From: Micavibrio_C sp964577255
GTDB taxonomy: Bacteria > Pseudomonadota > Alphaproteobacteria > Micavibrionales > Micavibrionaceae
Direction: 5' to 3'
Assembly: GCA_964577255.1 (NCBI GenBank)
Contig: CAZNYM010000061.1
Coordinates: 1-8,074 of the forward strand
Length of the DNA: 8,074 bases
Part shown: piece after piece, positions 1 through 6,314 of the stretch
How the letters are laid out: the number at the start of each line of letters is the position of its first letter
Position numbering within the stretch: position 1 is the stretch's first letter
The notes under the pieces: model-generated
What the model was told of the DNA's origin: nothing
Databases searched by the model: none
The model's input: only the letters and a program-made list of their open reading frames with translations
Translations under genes and position numbers: made by a program

Positions 1-50
1 ATCTCGAGCATGAGGGAAAGCCTGTTCTCGGTGTCCCATATCTTCGTCAT
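1..50 (-). CDS. Possible N-terminus of a downstream gene (partial)
   Basis: Reading leftwards from an ATG at 50, 16 codons stay open to the window edge and give MTKIWDTENRLSLMLE. It begins 23 nt after the radC stop on the same strand, so it could be the next operon member. The pattern I-W-x-x-E-N-R followed by L-E resembles the N-terminus of short-form adenylosuccinate lyases (PurB), which often read like 'IW..ENR...LE'. Sixteen residues are far too few to assign a family, and no clear Shine-Dalgarno sequence precedes the ATG. Treat this as a pointer to look left of the window, not as an identified gene. Confidence 0.35.
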   Translation of the reverse strand, partial: MTKIWDTENRLSLMLE

Positions 51-73
51 GGCGGGGCGGGAATATCTGGGGA

Positions 74-778
74 TCATGTCATCAGTCCTAAAGTCTTGAA
101 GCTGGCGGTGCCGTTGCGCGACACGATTATATGATCGTGGATCGTAATGTTAAAGGGGGCGGCGGCCGCGATGATGTGGTGTGTCATGTCGATGTCGGCG
201 CGGCTGGGCTTGGGGTCTCCGCTCGGGTGGTTATGGACCAGGATCAGCGCCGTCGCGCCCACCTCAAGCGCGCGCTTCATGATCTCGCGCGGATAGGCGG
301 GGGTATGGTCGACCGTGCCGGTCTGCTGGATCTCGTCCGCGATCAGCTCGTTCTTCTTGTTCAGGAACAGAATGCGGAAATGCTCGCGCGTTTCAAGCGC
401 CATGGTGGCCATGCAGTAATCCAGCAGCCGCGGCCAGGAATTCAGGATCGGCCGCGCCATGATCTCCTGCTTCAGCAGGCGGTGGGCGGCCGCTTCCACG
501 CTCTTCAGGCCGATCGCGGCGGTTTCCGAGATGCCCTTGATCTGGCTGAGTTCGGCAACAGAGGCGTTCAATACGCCCGCCAGGCCGCCAAAGCGCGCCG
601 CCAGCTCCTTGGCGAGCGGTTTCACGTCGCGCTGCGGGATGACCAGAAATAAAAGCAGCTCGAGAATTTCATAGTCGGGGAGCGCCTCGGCCCCGCCCTG
701 CAGAAAACGTTGCCGCAGCCGGTCGCGGTGACCGTGGTAGTGCGGGGCCGGCTCTTCCTTGCGGGCGGGTTCGGACAT
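74..778 (-). CDS. radC: RadC family JAMM-domain protein
   Basis: This 234-aa protein has the typical length and layout of RadC. Residues about 17-105 form the N-terminal helical region with a helix-hairpin-helix-like segment (LSQIKGISETAAIGLKSVEA). The C-terminal MPN/JAMM domain carries the metal-binding signature H182-N-H184, seven residues, S192, two residues, D195 (HNHPSGDPKPSRAD), with an upstream glutamate (E144 or E149) as the likely acidic partner. RadC was named for DNA repair, but its molecular role remains unsettled; family members also occur with phage and anti-restriction genes. I chose ATG 778. The frame can be extended to a TTG at 814, only 6 nt after the upstream stop, and neither start has a strong ribosome-binding site. 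It is the last clear gene of a probable map, membrane-protein, radC operon. Family confidence is high; function is by family only. Confidence 0.93.
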   Translation of the reverse strand: MSEPARKEEPAPHYHGHRDRLRQRFLQGGAEALPDYEILELLLFLVIPQRDVKPLAKELAARFGGLAGVLNASVAELSQIKGISETAAIGLKSVEAAAHRLLKQEIMARPILNSWPRLLDYCMATMALETREHFRILFLNKKNELIADEIQQTGTVDHTPAYPREIMKRALEVGATALILVHNHPSGDPKPSRADIDMTHHIIAAAAPFNITIHDHIIVSRNGTASFKTLGLMT

Positions 779-820
779 GGGCCCGAGTCTATCGCGAAGG
801 GCGCGGGGTTTCAATCAGCT

Positions 821-1129
821 TCAGAATTTAAACAGAAAGAAAGACAGGAAGAATATGGCCAGAAGCACCGCAAACGCGGGCACGGCCGCGATCATGCCTA
901 TTTTCGTCATCCCTGTAAAAAGCAACAGGGTCAGGCTGTCGTCGGTGTATTTATTCTCCAGATAGTTGTGGGCCCAGGCATAAATCACGGCGCTACAGGG
1001 AATGGCGACAAGGCATGTCAGGAAGAATTTCACGTTCCCGGTCATAAGCAGAATAAACAGGCAGAAAACAAAAAAGCAGACGCCAAGAAAGCCGTAAAGA
1101 ATCTTGTCGTCGTTGACAGGCTTAAGCAT
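821..1129 (-). CDS. Small three-helix membrane protein, unknown function
   Basis: This 102-aa protein is very hydrophobic. Probable membrane helices are residues 11-30 (rich in F, C, L), 34-54, and about 77-100, with a short polar loop near 55-65 (HNYLENKYTDDS). It ends in a phenylalanine-rich tail. I do not recognise a family and see no signal peptide distinct from the first helix. The ATG overlaps the end of map by 8 nt (map stop at 1122-1124), a typical translational-coupling arrangement, and radC follows 42 nt later. So it is probably co-transcribed with both, although membrane location does not suggest a shared job with either. Codon choice is less GC-rich than in map, partly forced by the many Phe, Ile and Lys codons. 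That it is a real gene is likely from the packing; the function is unknown. Confidence 0.7.
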   Translation of the reverse strand: MLKPVNDDKILYGFLGVCFFVFCLFILLMTGNVKFFLTCLVAIPCSAVIYAWAHNYLENKYTDDSLTLLLFTGMTKIGMIAAVPAFAVLLAIFFLSFFLFKF

Positions 1130-1940
1130 AAGGCGGCCTGGTGTAGCCCTTGGGCGAGAGGGTGAATATCTCGTATCCCTTTTCCGTGACCATCAGCGTG
1201 TGCTCGAACTGGGCCGAGAGCGATTTGTCACGCGTCACGGCGGTCCAGCCGTCGCTGAGCGTGATCGCTTCCCAGCCGCCGGCGTTGATCATCGGCTCGA
1301 TGGTGAAGATCATGCCGGGTTCGAGGATGATGTCGTTTTCCTGCTCGTCGAGGTAATGAAGCACCGAAGGCGGGCTGTGGAACACGCGGCCGATGCCGTG
1401 GCCGCAGAACTGACGCACCACGGAAAAACGCTCGGCGGTGGCGACTTTTTCAATCGCGCGCCCCACATGCCAGAGCGGCACGCCGGGCTTCACTGCCTCG
1501 ATCCCGGCCATCATCGCGTCATAGGTGACGCTGACAAGGCGTTTGGCCTTGACCGGGATTTTGTCGCCCGCCAGATACATGCGGCTGGTATCGCCGTACC
1601 AACCGTCAAGGATAACCGTGACGTCGATATTGACGATGTCGCCTTCCTGCAGCTTTTTCGGGCCCGGAATGCCGTGGCAGATCACATGATTGATCGAAGT
1701 GCAGATCGATTTCGGGAAGCCCTTGTAATTGAGCGGCGCCGGAATCGCGCCATGGCCGACGATGAAATCGTGGCACAGCGTGTTCAGCTCCTCGGTCGTG
1801 ACGCCGGGCACGACATGGGCGCCGATCATGTCCAATACTTCCGCCGCCAGCTTCCCGGCCGCGCGCATGCCGGGCAGGGCGGCGGGGCCGTGCAGGTCGA
1901 TGCCGTCCTTGGTTTGCGCTTTTGCGGCTGTCTGGGTCAT
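1122..1940 (-). CDS. map: Type I methionine aminopeptidase
   Basis: A 272-aa cytosolic metalloprotease that removes the initiator methionine from nascent proteins when the second residue is small. All family ligands are present: D106 (VNIDVTV), D117 (GDTSRM), H181 (CGHGIG), E215 (TIEPM) and E246 (FEHT). The substrate-site histidines H89 (HVICHGIP) and H188 are also there. Length fits the type I enzyme without an N-terminal zinc-finger extension. The ATG at 1940 has a usable GGAAAG about 8-9 nt upstream. The stop overlaps the start of the small membrane protein, and radC follows; map next to radC is a familiar alphaproteobacterial neighbourhood. Upstream lies the unrelated-looking 437-codon gene, 46 nt away, which might share a transcript. 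Third-position GC is high, as expected for a resident core gene. Confidence 0.97.
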   Translation of the reverse strand: MTQTAAKAQTKDGIDLHGPAALPGMRAAGKLAAEVLDMIGAHVVPGVTTEELNTLCHDFIVGHGAIPAPLNYKGFPKSICTSINHVICHGIPGPKKLQEGDIVNIDVTVILDGWYGDTSRMYLAGDKIPVKAKRLVSVTYDAMMAGIEAVKPGVPLWHVGRAIEKVATAERFSVVRQFCGHGIGRVFHSPPSVLHYLDEQENDIILEPGMIFTIEPMINAGGWEAITLSDGWTAVTRDKSLSAQFEHTLMVTEKGYEIFTLSPKGYTRPPYA

Positions 1941-1986
1941 GGCGTTTTCTTTCCGCAGCTATGGTAGCAGGCCGGAAAGTGCTTTT

Positions 1987-3300
1987 CTACACGAAATCCG
2001 GATGCGGCAAGCCCTGCGCCATCATCTCGCCCTTGCAGTCCTCAAGAGCCCTGCGCGCCAGCCGAAGCCGCGTCACCAGTTCATCCCGGTCCTGTCTTTT
2101 CCGTGCGTTGAATTCGGCCTGCAGTTCTCGTGCACGGGGCTCCTGCGCCGTTCCTTTTTCGTCCGCGGGTATGTCGGTGGCCGGCGGATAATAATCTTCG
2201 GGAAGAGGTTCATCCCCGGCGATCAGTGCGAAGGGAATGCCAAGAGGCAGATTGTCGGCACCCATCGGCACGACCCGCCAGCCGGCGTTGTTGCTGAACG
2301 TCAGGAACACGCGCTCGCCGCAGTTATGACGGTGAACTTCGGTTGCGGCGAAGGCGAATTTTTCCTCTACGCTGCGCAGAACGGGCGCGACCGGTATGTT
2401 CGTATAGTCGCCGGCAGGCGTATAGTGGATATATCCCCTGTAAGATCCCTCAGTCAGGCATTTTTCCGCGATTTGCCCGGCGGCCTGATTGATGCGCGCC
2501 CGTATATCTTCGCTGCCACAAAGCTCGTGTACAAGATTGAGTACTCCCAGGGGATGAAATCTCATTTCATGAGAGTAATTCTCAACGGCGTCGATCAAAG
2601 CGTTGTAGTCCCCCTCAGTAAAGAGAGCCTTATATTCAGGTGTGCGCGGAAGACCGGCCAGGATGCCCATCAGCCAGTCCACTTTTTTCGGGCTGTCGCA
2701 CGTGCGGCTGACTTCCAGGGCCTTGGTAAAATAAGCCGCGGGCGGATGCGGCCATTCCACGTCGCTCGGCAAGGGACTCATGATGGCATAAGCGCGTCCG
2801 TTGTGTTCCTGGATGACCCGGATAAAACCTTCCACATGCGGGGCACCGATATCATCGTGGCCCATGAGCCTTTCATAGCCCGCGACGGTTCCTTCGACGA
2901 AGGCCTTGCAAATCTCTCGGTGCCGCGCGCTGAATTTGACCTCCTCTTCGCAGAGAAGCCTATATGAGTCGCACAGGCTGTTGCCCGAGGCTATGCCATC
3001 CGCCGTGCATTCTATGTATCCCGCCAGAAAGGAGGACCAGCCTTGCTTGTAGTCCTCATCCGAATGGAAATAACGGCGCTCCCTAAAGAAATCACTGTCG
3101 CGCACTCTTGCCTCGTAAGCCGATATGTAGCCCTGAATGAAGGAATATCTTTCTGTATCGAAATTGTCATCGTTCATGCTCTCGAGTTCTTCCGCGAGAG
3201 CGTCAAGCTTCTCGATCCAGTCGAAAAGCGGCGCGGGGGTTTCGTCTTTTGTGGCGTTTTCCATGGCATAGTTATTAGTCATATTTTCATATTCATACAA
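1987..3300 (-). CDS. Uncharacterised 437-residue protein with N-terminal helical repeats
   Basis: I do not recognise this protein. It is acidic, probably soluble, and has no signal peptide or membrane helix. Residues 52-146 hold three similar helical units: F54-IQGYISAYEA, F91-LAGYIECTAD and F134-VEGTVAGYER, spaced 37 and 43 residues apart. The middle (185-300) looks helical and polar. Residues 305-362 may form a small beta-rich domain (VFLTFSNNAGWRVVPMG). A charged coiled-coil-like helix, about 385-425, closes the protein. The 1987-3300 span begins with a TTG; ATG codons at 3282 (MTNNYAMEN) and 3264 are alternatives. None has a strong ribosome-binding site, and 3282 is my preference. The sampled codons contain AGA, ATA and many A/T third positions, unlike map or the MoCF gene, so recent acquisition is possible. 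It runs in the same direction as map, 46 nt upstream of it, and diverges from the MoCF gene. Confidence 0.82.
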   Translation of the reverse strand: MYEYENMTNNYAMENATKDETPAPLFDWIEKLDALAEELESMNDDNFDTERYSFIQGYISAYEARVRDSDFFRERRYFHSDEDYKQGWSSFLAGYIECTADGIASGNSLCDSYRLLCEEEVKFSARHREICKAFVEGTVAGYERLMGHDDIGAPHVEGFIRVIQEHNGRAYAIMSPLPSDVEWPHPPAAYFTKALEVSRTCDSPKKVDWLMGILAGLPRTPEYKALFTEGDYNALIDAVENYSHEMRFHPLGVLNLVHELCGSEDIRARINQAAGQIAEKCLTEGSYRGYIHYTPAGDYTNIPVAPVLRSVEEKFAFAATEVHRHNCGERVFLTFSNNAGWRVVPMGADNLPLGIPFALIAGDEPLPEDYYPPATDIPADEKGTAQEPRARELQAEFNARKRQDRDELVTRLRLARRALEDCKGEMMAQGLPHPDFV

Positions 3301-3348
3301 GAAAAATTTAATTCCCTGTTCATATCCGCCTAGTATTCTGGGGGGTGC

Positions 3349-3365
3349 CGGCCATAAAATGGCCG
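3349..3365. repeat. Perfect short hairpin CGGCCAT-AAA-ATGGCCG
   Basis: Two perfectly complementary 7-nt arms flank an AAA loop, 31 nt before the MoCF/CinA-like ATG in the 95-nt divergent gap. There is no T-run on either side, so it does not look like an intrinsic terminator. It could be an operator or an RNA leader hairpin. A similar CATAAAATG core occurs at 7015-7023 before uvrC. Confidence 0.45.
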
Positions 3366-3395
3366 CGCCGCCCGTTTTCAGGAGTGTTCAGGACG

Positions 3396-4193
3396 ATGCC
3401 CGCCAACAAGCATTTCGACACGTTTTCCGCCGCTCTCGCCATCATCGGCAACGAGATCCTCTCGGGCCGGACCCAGGATTCCAATACCCCCTGGATCGCC
3501 GAGCGCCTGACGGAAAAGGGCATTGTGCTGGCCGAGGTGCGCGTCATCCCCGATATCGAGGATGTGATTATCCGCACGGTCCGCGAACTCAGCCAGAATT
3601 ACGATTACGTGTTCACCACCGGCGGCATCGGCCCGACGCACGACGACATCACCGCCGAGTGCGTGGCCAAGGCGTTCGAGGCCACGCTCGAGCGCAACGA
3701 AGACGCTTTCCGCATGCTCGAGGAGCATTACGGCCTCGCCGAGCTCACGCCCCCGCGCGCCAAGATGAGCATGATCCCGGTCGGGGCCAAGCTGATCCCC
3801 AACCCGGTGACGGCCGCGCCCGGTTTCATTCTCAAGAACGTCCATGTGATGGCGGGCGTGCCGCGCATCATGCACGCCATGCTCGACCATGTGCTGGAAA
3901 GCATCACGGCGGGCAAGCCCATCCTTTCCAACACGGTGGCCTGCAGCCTGCCCGAAAGCAAGCTGGCCGAGGAGCTCACCGCCCTGCAGGAACGCTTCAG
4001 CGACATCCAGATCGGCAGCTATCCGCACTTCCGCGGCGGCACCATGGGCCTGAGCCTTGTCCTGCGCGGCATCAACGAGAAAAGCCTCGACGCCGCGACC
4101 GAGGAGCTGGTCAACATCATCCGCGAGCACGGCGACGAGCCGCGCGCGCTCAGCATCAAGTCGCGCGTGGACGTGACGACGCTCGCGTCCTGA
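3396..4193 (+). CDS. Stand-alone MoCF/CinA N-terminal domain protein (competence/damage-inducible protein A family)
   Basis: A 265-aa cytosolic protein of the MoCF-biosynthesis/CinA N-terminal family. Its N-terminal signature is IGNEILSGRTQDSN (residues 17-30), followed by the nucleotide- or cofactor-site loop TTGGIGPTHDDIT (74-86), MAGVPRIM (152-159) and IGSYPHFRGG (206-215). Full CinA proteins (about 400 aa) add a C-terminal nicotinamide-nucleotide deamidase domain (PncC); this one stops after the first domain plus a small alpha/beta tail. The GGIGPTHDD form and the GSYP motif recall the N-terminal domain of eukaryotic FAD synthase (FLAD1) as well as CinA. CinA N-terminal domains hydrolyse ADP-ribose in characterised cases, so a pyrophosphatase role is possible but inferred. 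ATG 3396 is chosen because CAGGAG lies 11 nt upstream; a GTG at 3345 is a weaker alternative. Sampled third-position GC is about 90% or more. Confidence 0.88.
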   Translation: MPANKHFDTFSAALAIIGNEILSGRTQDSNTPWIAERLTEKGIVLAEVRVIPDIEDVIIRTVRELSQNYDYVFTTGGIGPTHDDITAECVAKAFEATLERNEDAFRMLEEHYGLAELTPPRAKMSMIPVGAKLIPNPVTAAPGFILKNVHVMAGVPRIMHAMLDHVLESITAGKPILSNTVACSLPESKLAEELTALQERFSDIQIGSYPHFRGGTMGLSLVLRGINEKSLDAATEELVNIIREHGDEPRALSIKSRVDVTTLAS

Positions 4194-4320
4194 AAATTCC
4201 CCATGTTCCCAGGCACGGGTGGCGGTTGCTTTCGCTGCCGATAAGGTTATTGTCAAGAAAAATGGCAGTACGGCAAAAGGTAGCCTGCAATCATTAGCGT
4301 CAGGTGCAAAGTATTAGATC
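4194..4320. other. Gap with weak promoter only, before permease
   Basis: These 127 nt hold no gene. A weak plus-strand promoter match is TTGCTT, a 16-nt spacer, then TATTGT, around 4228-4255. AGGTGC about 15 nt before the permease ATG is a poor, distant ribosome-binding site. Base composition drops here from the very GC-rich MoCF gene to the more balanced permease. No terminator hairpin with a T-run was found after the MoCF stop. Confidence 0.35.
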
Positions 4321-5544
4321 ATGACTGCTTCCGAAAATACAGAACTGCACCGCGTACTTGGGATGGGGCTGCTGGTATTTTACGGCGTCGGCATCATTAT
4401 TGGCGCAGGCGTTTATGTCGTCGTTGGCGATGTGATGGCGATTTCCGGGCAGTGGGCGCTCTGGGCTTTTATCGTGGCTGGCTTTCTGGCGGCGCTGACG
4501 GCGCTTTGCTATGCCGAGATGGGAGTACGCTATCCGGAAGCGGCAGGGGCGGCAGCCTATGCGCGCGAAGCATTTAATTCCGCATTTTTATCCCGCGTGA
4601 CGGGTTTCGGCGTAGCAGCTACAATCCTTATCAGCGCCGCCGCGATCGCAAGTGGCACCGCTGCCTATGCCGGGAAATTCATTGATCTTCCCGACAAGGC
4701 GATTGCGGGACTTGTTGTGGTCATCTTCACGGCGATTGCCTGTATGGGGGTCAGGGACAGTGTACGTCTGGCGTCGGTCATGACGCTGATTGAAATTGGC
4801 GGATTGGTTCTGGTTGTTAGCGTCGGTGCCTGGTCAATCTCTTCAGGCTCGTTTCCTGATGAAGGAAACAATCTTGCACTGTCTTTTCCCGCGGAAATGA
4901 CAGCCTGGCAGAAAATTTTTGCCGGTGCTTTTCTGGCGTTTTTTGCTTTCACGGGATTTGAAAACCTTGCCAACATGGCGGAAGAAGCCCAGCAGGAAAG
5001 CCGCACCGTCCCGATGGCCATTCTGATCAGTCTGGGGATAAGTACTGTCCTCTATCTTGTAGTAGTCATGGTGGTGGGTGCCATGACTCCGGTAGGGCAG
5101 CCAGCATCTGCCACGCCCCTCCTGGCGGTGTTTCGTGACGAAAACGGCGCTTTCTCTCTTGCCTTTTCAGGGTTGGCGCTGGTTGCCGTTTCCAATGGTG
5201 TACTTATACAAATTCTTACCCTGGCGAGACTTTTTTATGGCATGGCGCGCCGCAGATTGTTGCCGGCTGTACTGATGCGTGTCAGTAAAAACCGTATTCC
5301 CCTGCAGGCAACCCTTGTTGCGGGCGGGATGGTTTTGGTGTGCACGCTGGCTTTGCCTTTTGAGTCTCTCCTGCGTCTGAGTACATCCATTACGCTGGCC
5401 GTATTTGCTGTGGTCTGTCTGTCCCTGTGCCGTATAAAACTGATGAACAGCCTGGACAAACCTTCCTTCCGGATCCCTGCCGTCATTCCCTGGATTGCGG
5501 CGGCTGGAAACGTCGGGCTGATCGTTATCGGTTTTATGCACTAA
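4321..5544 (+). CDS. APC-family amino-acid permease
   Basis: A 407-aa integral membrane transporter of the amino acid-polyamine-organocation (APC) family, which imports or exchanges amino acids or amines across the inner membrane. The first helix carries the unwound substrate-site motif GVGIIIGAGVY (residues 22-32), and helix 6 carries FFAFTGFENLANMAEE (207-222), both diagnostic. About eleven hydrophobic helices are visible: 13-36, 44-68, 95-118, 126-145, 151-172, 198-218, 231-255, 278-305, 328-347, 353-371 and 388-404. Typical members have 12 and 430-480 residues, so the C-terminus is slightly short. The substrate cannot be told. Third-position GC in two sampled 20-codon stretches is only 50-60%, far below its left neighbour, suggesting transfer or relaxed codon choice. 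It ends 5 nt from the convergent tRNA-Leu gene and has no neighbours in an operon. Confidence 0.92.
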   Translation: MTASENTELHRVLGMGLLVFYGVGIIIGAGVYVVVGDVMAISGQWALWAFIVAGFLAALTALCYAEMGVRYPEAAGAAAYAREAFNSAFLSRVTGFGVAATILISAAAIASGTAAYAGKFIDLPDKAIAGLVVVIFTAIACMGVRDSVRLASVMTLIEIGGLVLVVSVGAWSISSGSFPDEGNNLALSFPAEMTAWQKIFAGAFLAFFAFTGFENLANMAEEAQQESRTVPMAILISLGISTVLYLVVVMVVGAMTPVGQPASATPLLAVFRDENGAFSLAFSGLALVAVSNGVLIQILTLARLFYGMARRRLLPAVLMRVSKNRIPLQATLVAGGMVLVCTLALPFESLLRLSTSITLAVFAVVCLSLCRIKLMNSLDKPSFRIPAVIPWIAAAGNVGLIVIGFMH

Positions 5545-5549
5545 AATCA

Positions 5550-5638
5550 TGGTGGCCCCGGCCGGAATCGAACCGGCACGCCCGTTTCCAGACTACGGAT
5601 TTTAAGTCCGTTGCGTCTACCAGTTCCGCCACGGGGCC
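5550..5638 (-). tRNA. tRNA-Leu (anticodon UAA)
   Basis: The minus strand folds as a class II tRNA of 89 nt with CCA encoded. Acceptor arms GGCCCCG (5638-5632) and CGGGGCC (5560-5554) pair perfectly, followed by discriminator A and CCA (5552-5550). The anticodon stem ACGGA/TCCGT encloses loop CTTAAAA, placing TAA at 5604-5602. A long variable arm, typical of leucine, follows, then the T-arm with GTTCGAT between GCCGG and CCGGC. It decodes UUA and UUG. The gene has its own promoter at 5649-5677, and its 3' end faces the permease 3' end 5 nt away. Confidence 0.97.
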
Positions 5639-5648
5639 GCGCAGGGCG

Positions 5649-5677
5649 AAAATAGCCGCTGGGGGCAGGGCTGGCAA
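5649..5677 (-). promoter_or_regulatory. Sigma-70-type promoter of tRNA-Leu
   Basis: On the minus strand, TTGCCA (5677-5672, five of six to TTGACA), a 17-nt spacer and TATTTT (5654-5649, four of six to TATAAT) lie just before the tRNA. Ten nt separate the -10 box from the mature tRNA 5' end, so the leader would be only a few nt. It lies in the 64-nt gap after the marR stop. Confidence 0.6.
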
Positions 5678-5702
5678 GTAAAGGTAAAAGTGACGAGCGC
5701 GA

Positions 5703-6074
5703 TCAGGCGCGGCGGAGCAGGGCGGCGGCGCCGTCCTCGAACACGTCGACGAGGCCGTTGATGACGGCGTGGCCGCGCGCGGTGAGGTAGATGTGCTTGC
5801 GGCGGCGCTCCTGTGGGTTGATAGTGACGCGCACCAGATCATAGGGCGCGCCGCTCTGGCGGTTACGCGACAGGGCGCCGACGATGCGGGAAACGGTCGA
5901 AAGCGGCATACCGGTGCGGCGCGAAAGCTCGGTCAGGCCCAGGCCCTCGTCATGCGCGATTTCGGCCAGGCACACGGCGTACTGCAGGGGGAATTCGGGG
6001 TCGATCATCTGCAGTTCCCGTAACAGGCGAAGCACCGGGGTCAGATTGCGCTGGGACGTTGTCTGCGACATCAT
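5703..6074 (-). CDS. Short MarR-family winged-helix regulator
   Basis: A 123-aa cytosolic DNA-binding protein. The helix-turn-helix is at residues about 46-70 (GLTELSRRTGMPLSTVSRIV), followed by a basic beta wing with INPQERRRKHIYLTARG (85-101), a typical MarR wing and exit. It is shorter than usual MarR proteins (140-160 aa), with reduced terminal dimerisation helices. ATG 6074 is chosen because GGAG sits 7 nt upstream (GGAGTATAAGAATG); the frame extends further only to a TTG at 6176. The start region lies inside the overlapping small ORF, in another frame. MarR proteins usually bind palindromes near their own promoter and respond to small phenolic or oxidising ligands; the ATAGCGCTAT palindrome at 6283-6292 is a candidate site. 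The ligand and targets are unknown. Confidence 0.85.
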   Translation of the reverse strand: MMSQTTSQRNLTPVLRLLRELQMIDPEFPLQYAVCLAEIAHDEGLGLTELSRRTGMPLSTVSRIVGALSRNRQSGAPYDLVRVTINPQERRRKHIYLTARGHAVINGLVDVFEDGAAALLRRA

Positions 6075-6255
6075 TCTTATACTCCACGCCGCGGGCCAGC
6101 ACGTGCGCCGGGGTCCAGATGAGCCGGCAGAACGGCAGGTCCACAATAGTTTCGCCACGGCAGTTTTTTGAGGCAAAGAGCGGCTTTGCCGTGTAGTCCC
6201 GCGCTCCTTCGGCGAAGAAGGCGCCCGCGCCGCCCAGCCTGAAATAGATCATCAT
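5950..6255 (-). CDS. Small ORF of unknown function overlapping marR
   Basis: This 101-codon frame starts with ATG-ATG (6255/6252) after GGGGTAAGG, a reasonable ribosome-binding sequence if the second ATG is used. Its first 60 codons, up to the marR start, have about 80% G/C at the third position (48 of 60 by hand count) and read like a protein (MMIYFRLGGAGAFFAEGARD...). The last 41 codons, overlapping marR in another frame, drop to about 37% (15 of 41) and look like an out-of-frame shadow. So a real small gene probably occupies 6255 to about 6075, with its end lost into marR, perhaps by an ancient indel; alternatively the overlap is genuine. No family, membrane helix or signal is recognised. 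It would sit between the pentapeptide gene and marR, same strand. Confidence 0.45.
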   Translation of the reverse strand: MMIYFRLGGAGAFFAEGARDYTAKPLFASKNCRGETIVDLPFCRLIWTPAHVLARGVEYKNDVADNVPAQSDPGASPVTGTADDRPRIPPAVRRVPGRNRA

Positions 6256-6282
6256 GCCTTACCCCACACATTCGGCGTCATG

Positions 6283-6292
6283 ATAGCGCTAT
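6283..6292. promoter_or_regulatory. Perfect palindrome ATAGCGCTAT, candidate operator
   Basis: A perfect 10-bp palindrome 27 nt upstream of the small ORF start; TAGCGC recurs at about 6306-6311. Its place between a TTGACA box and the small ORF/marR genes fits an autoregulatory MarR operator, but this is inferred from position alone. Confidence 0.35.
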
Positions 6293-6314
6293 TTAAGGTT
6301 GTATGTAGCGCGGG

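Noticed and set aside
1104..1967. 287-codon plus-strand open frame opposite map
   Set aside because: It is rich in R, H, D and G in the pattern typical of antisense GC-rich DNA, and map on the other strand has every catalytic residue.
1729..2967. 412-codon plus-strand open frame across map and the 437-codon gene
   Set aside because: It lies antisense to two better-supported genes and crosses their boundary. It shows no recognisable motif, so it is a GC-rich shadow.
3359..4297. 312-codon plus and 292-codon minus frames over the MoCF gene
   Set aside because: Both overlap a clear family member. The plus frame is almost all R, H, P, A and Q, a frame-shift shadow.
4194..4320. Second copy of the tRNA-Leu 3' end as an attachment site
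   Set aside because: No match to the tRNA 3' sequence could be found in this gap, so an integrated element bounded here is not supported.
5703..6176. Longer MarR reading from a TTG at 6176
   Set aside because: The added 34 residues are not MarR-like, while ATG 6074 has GGAG at ideal spacing.
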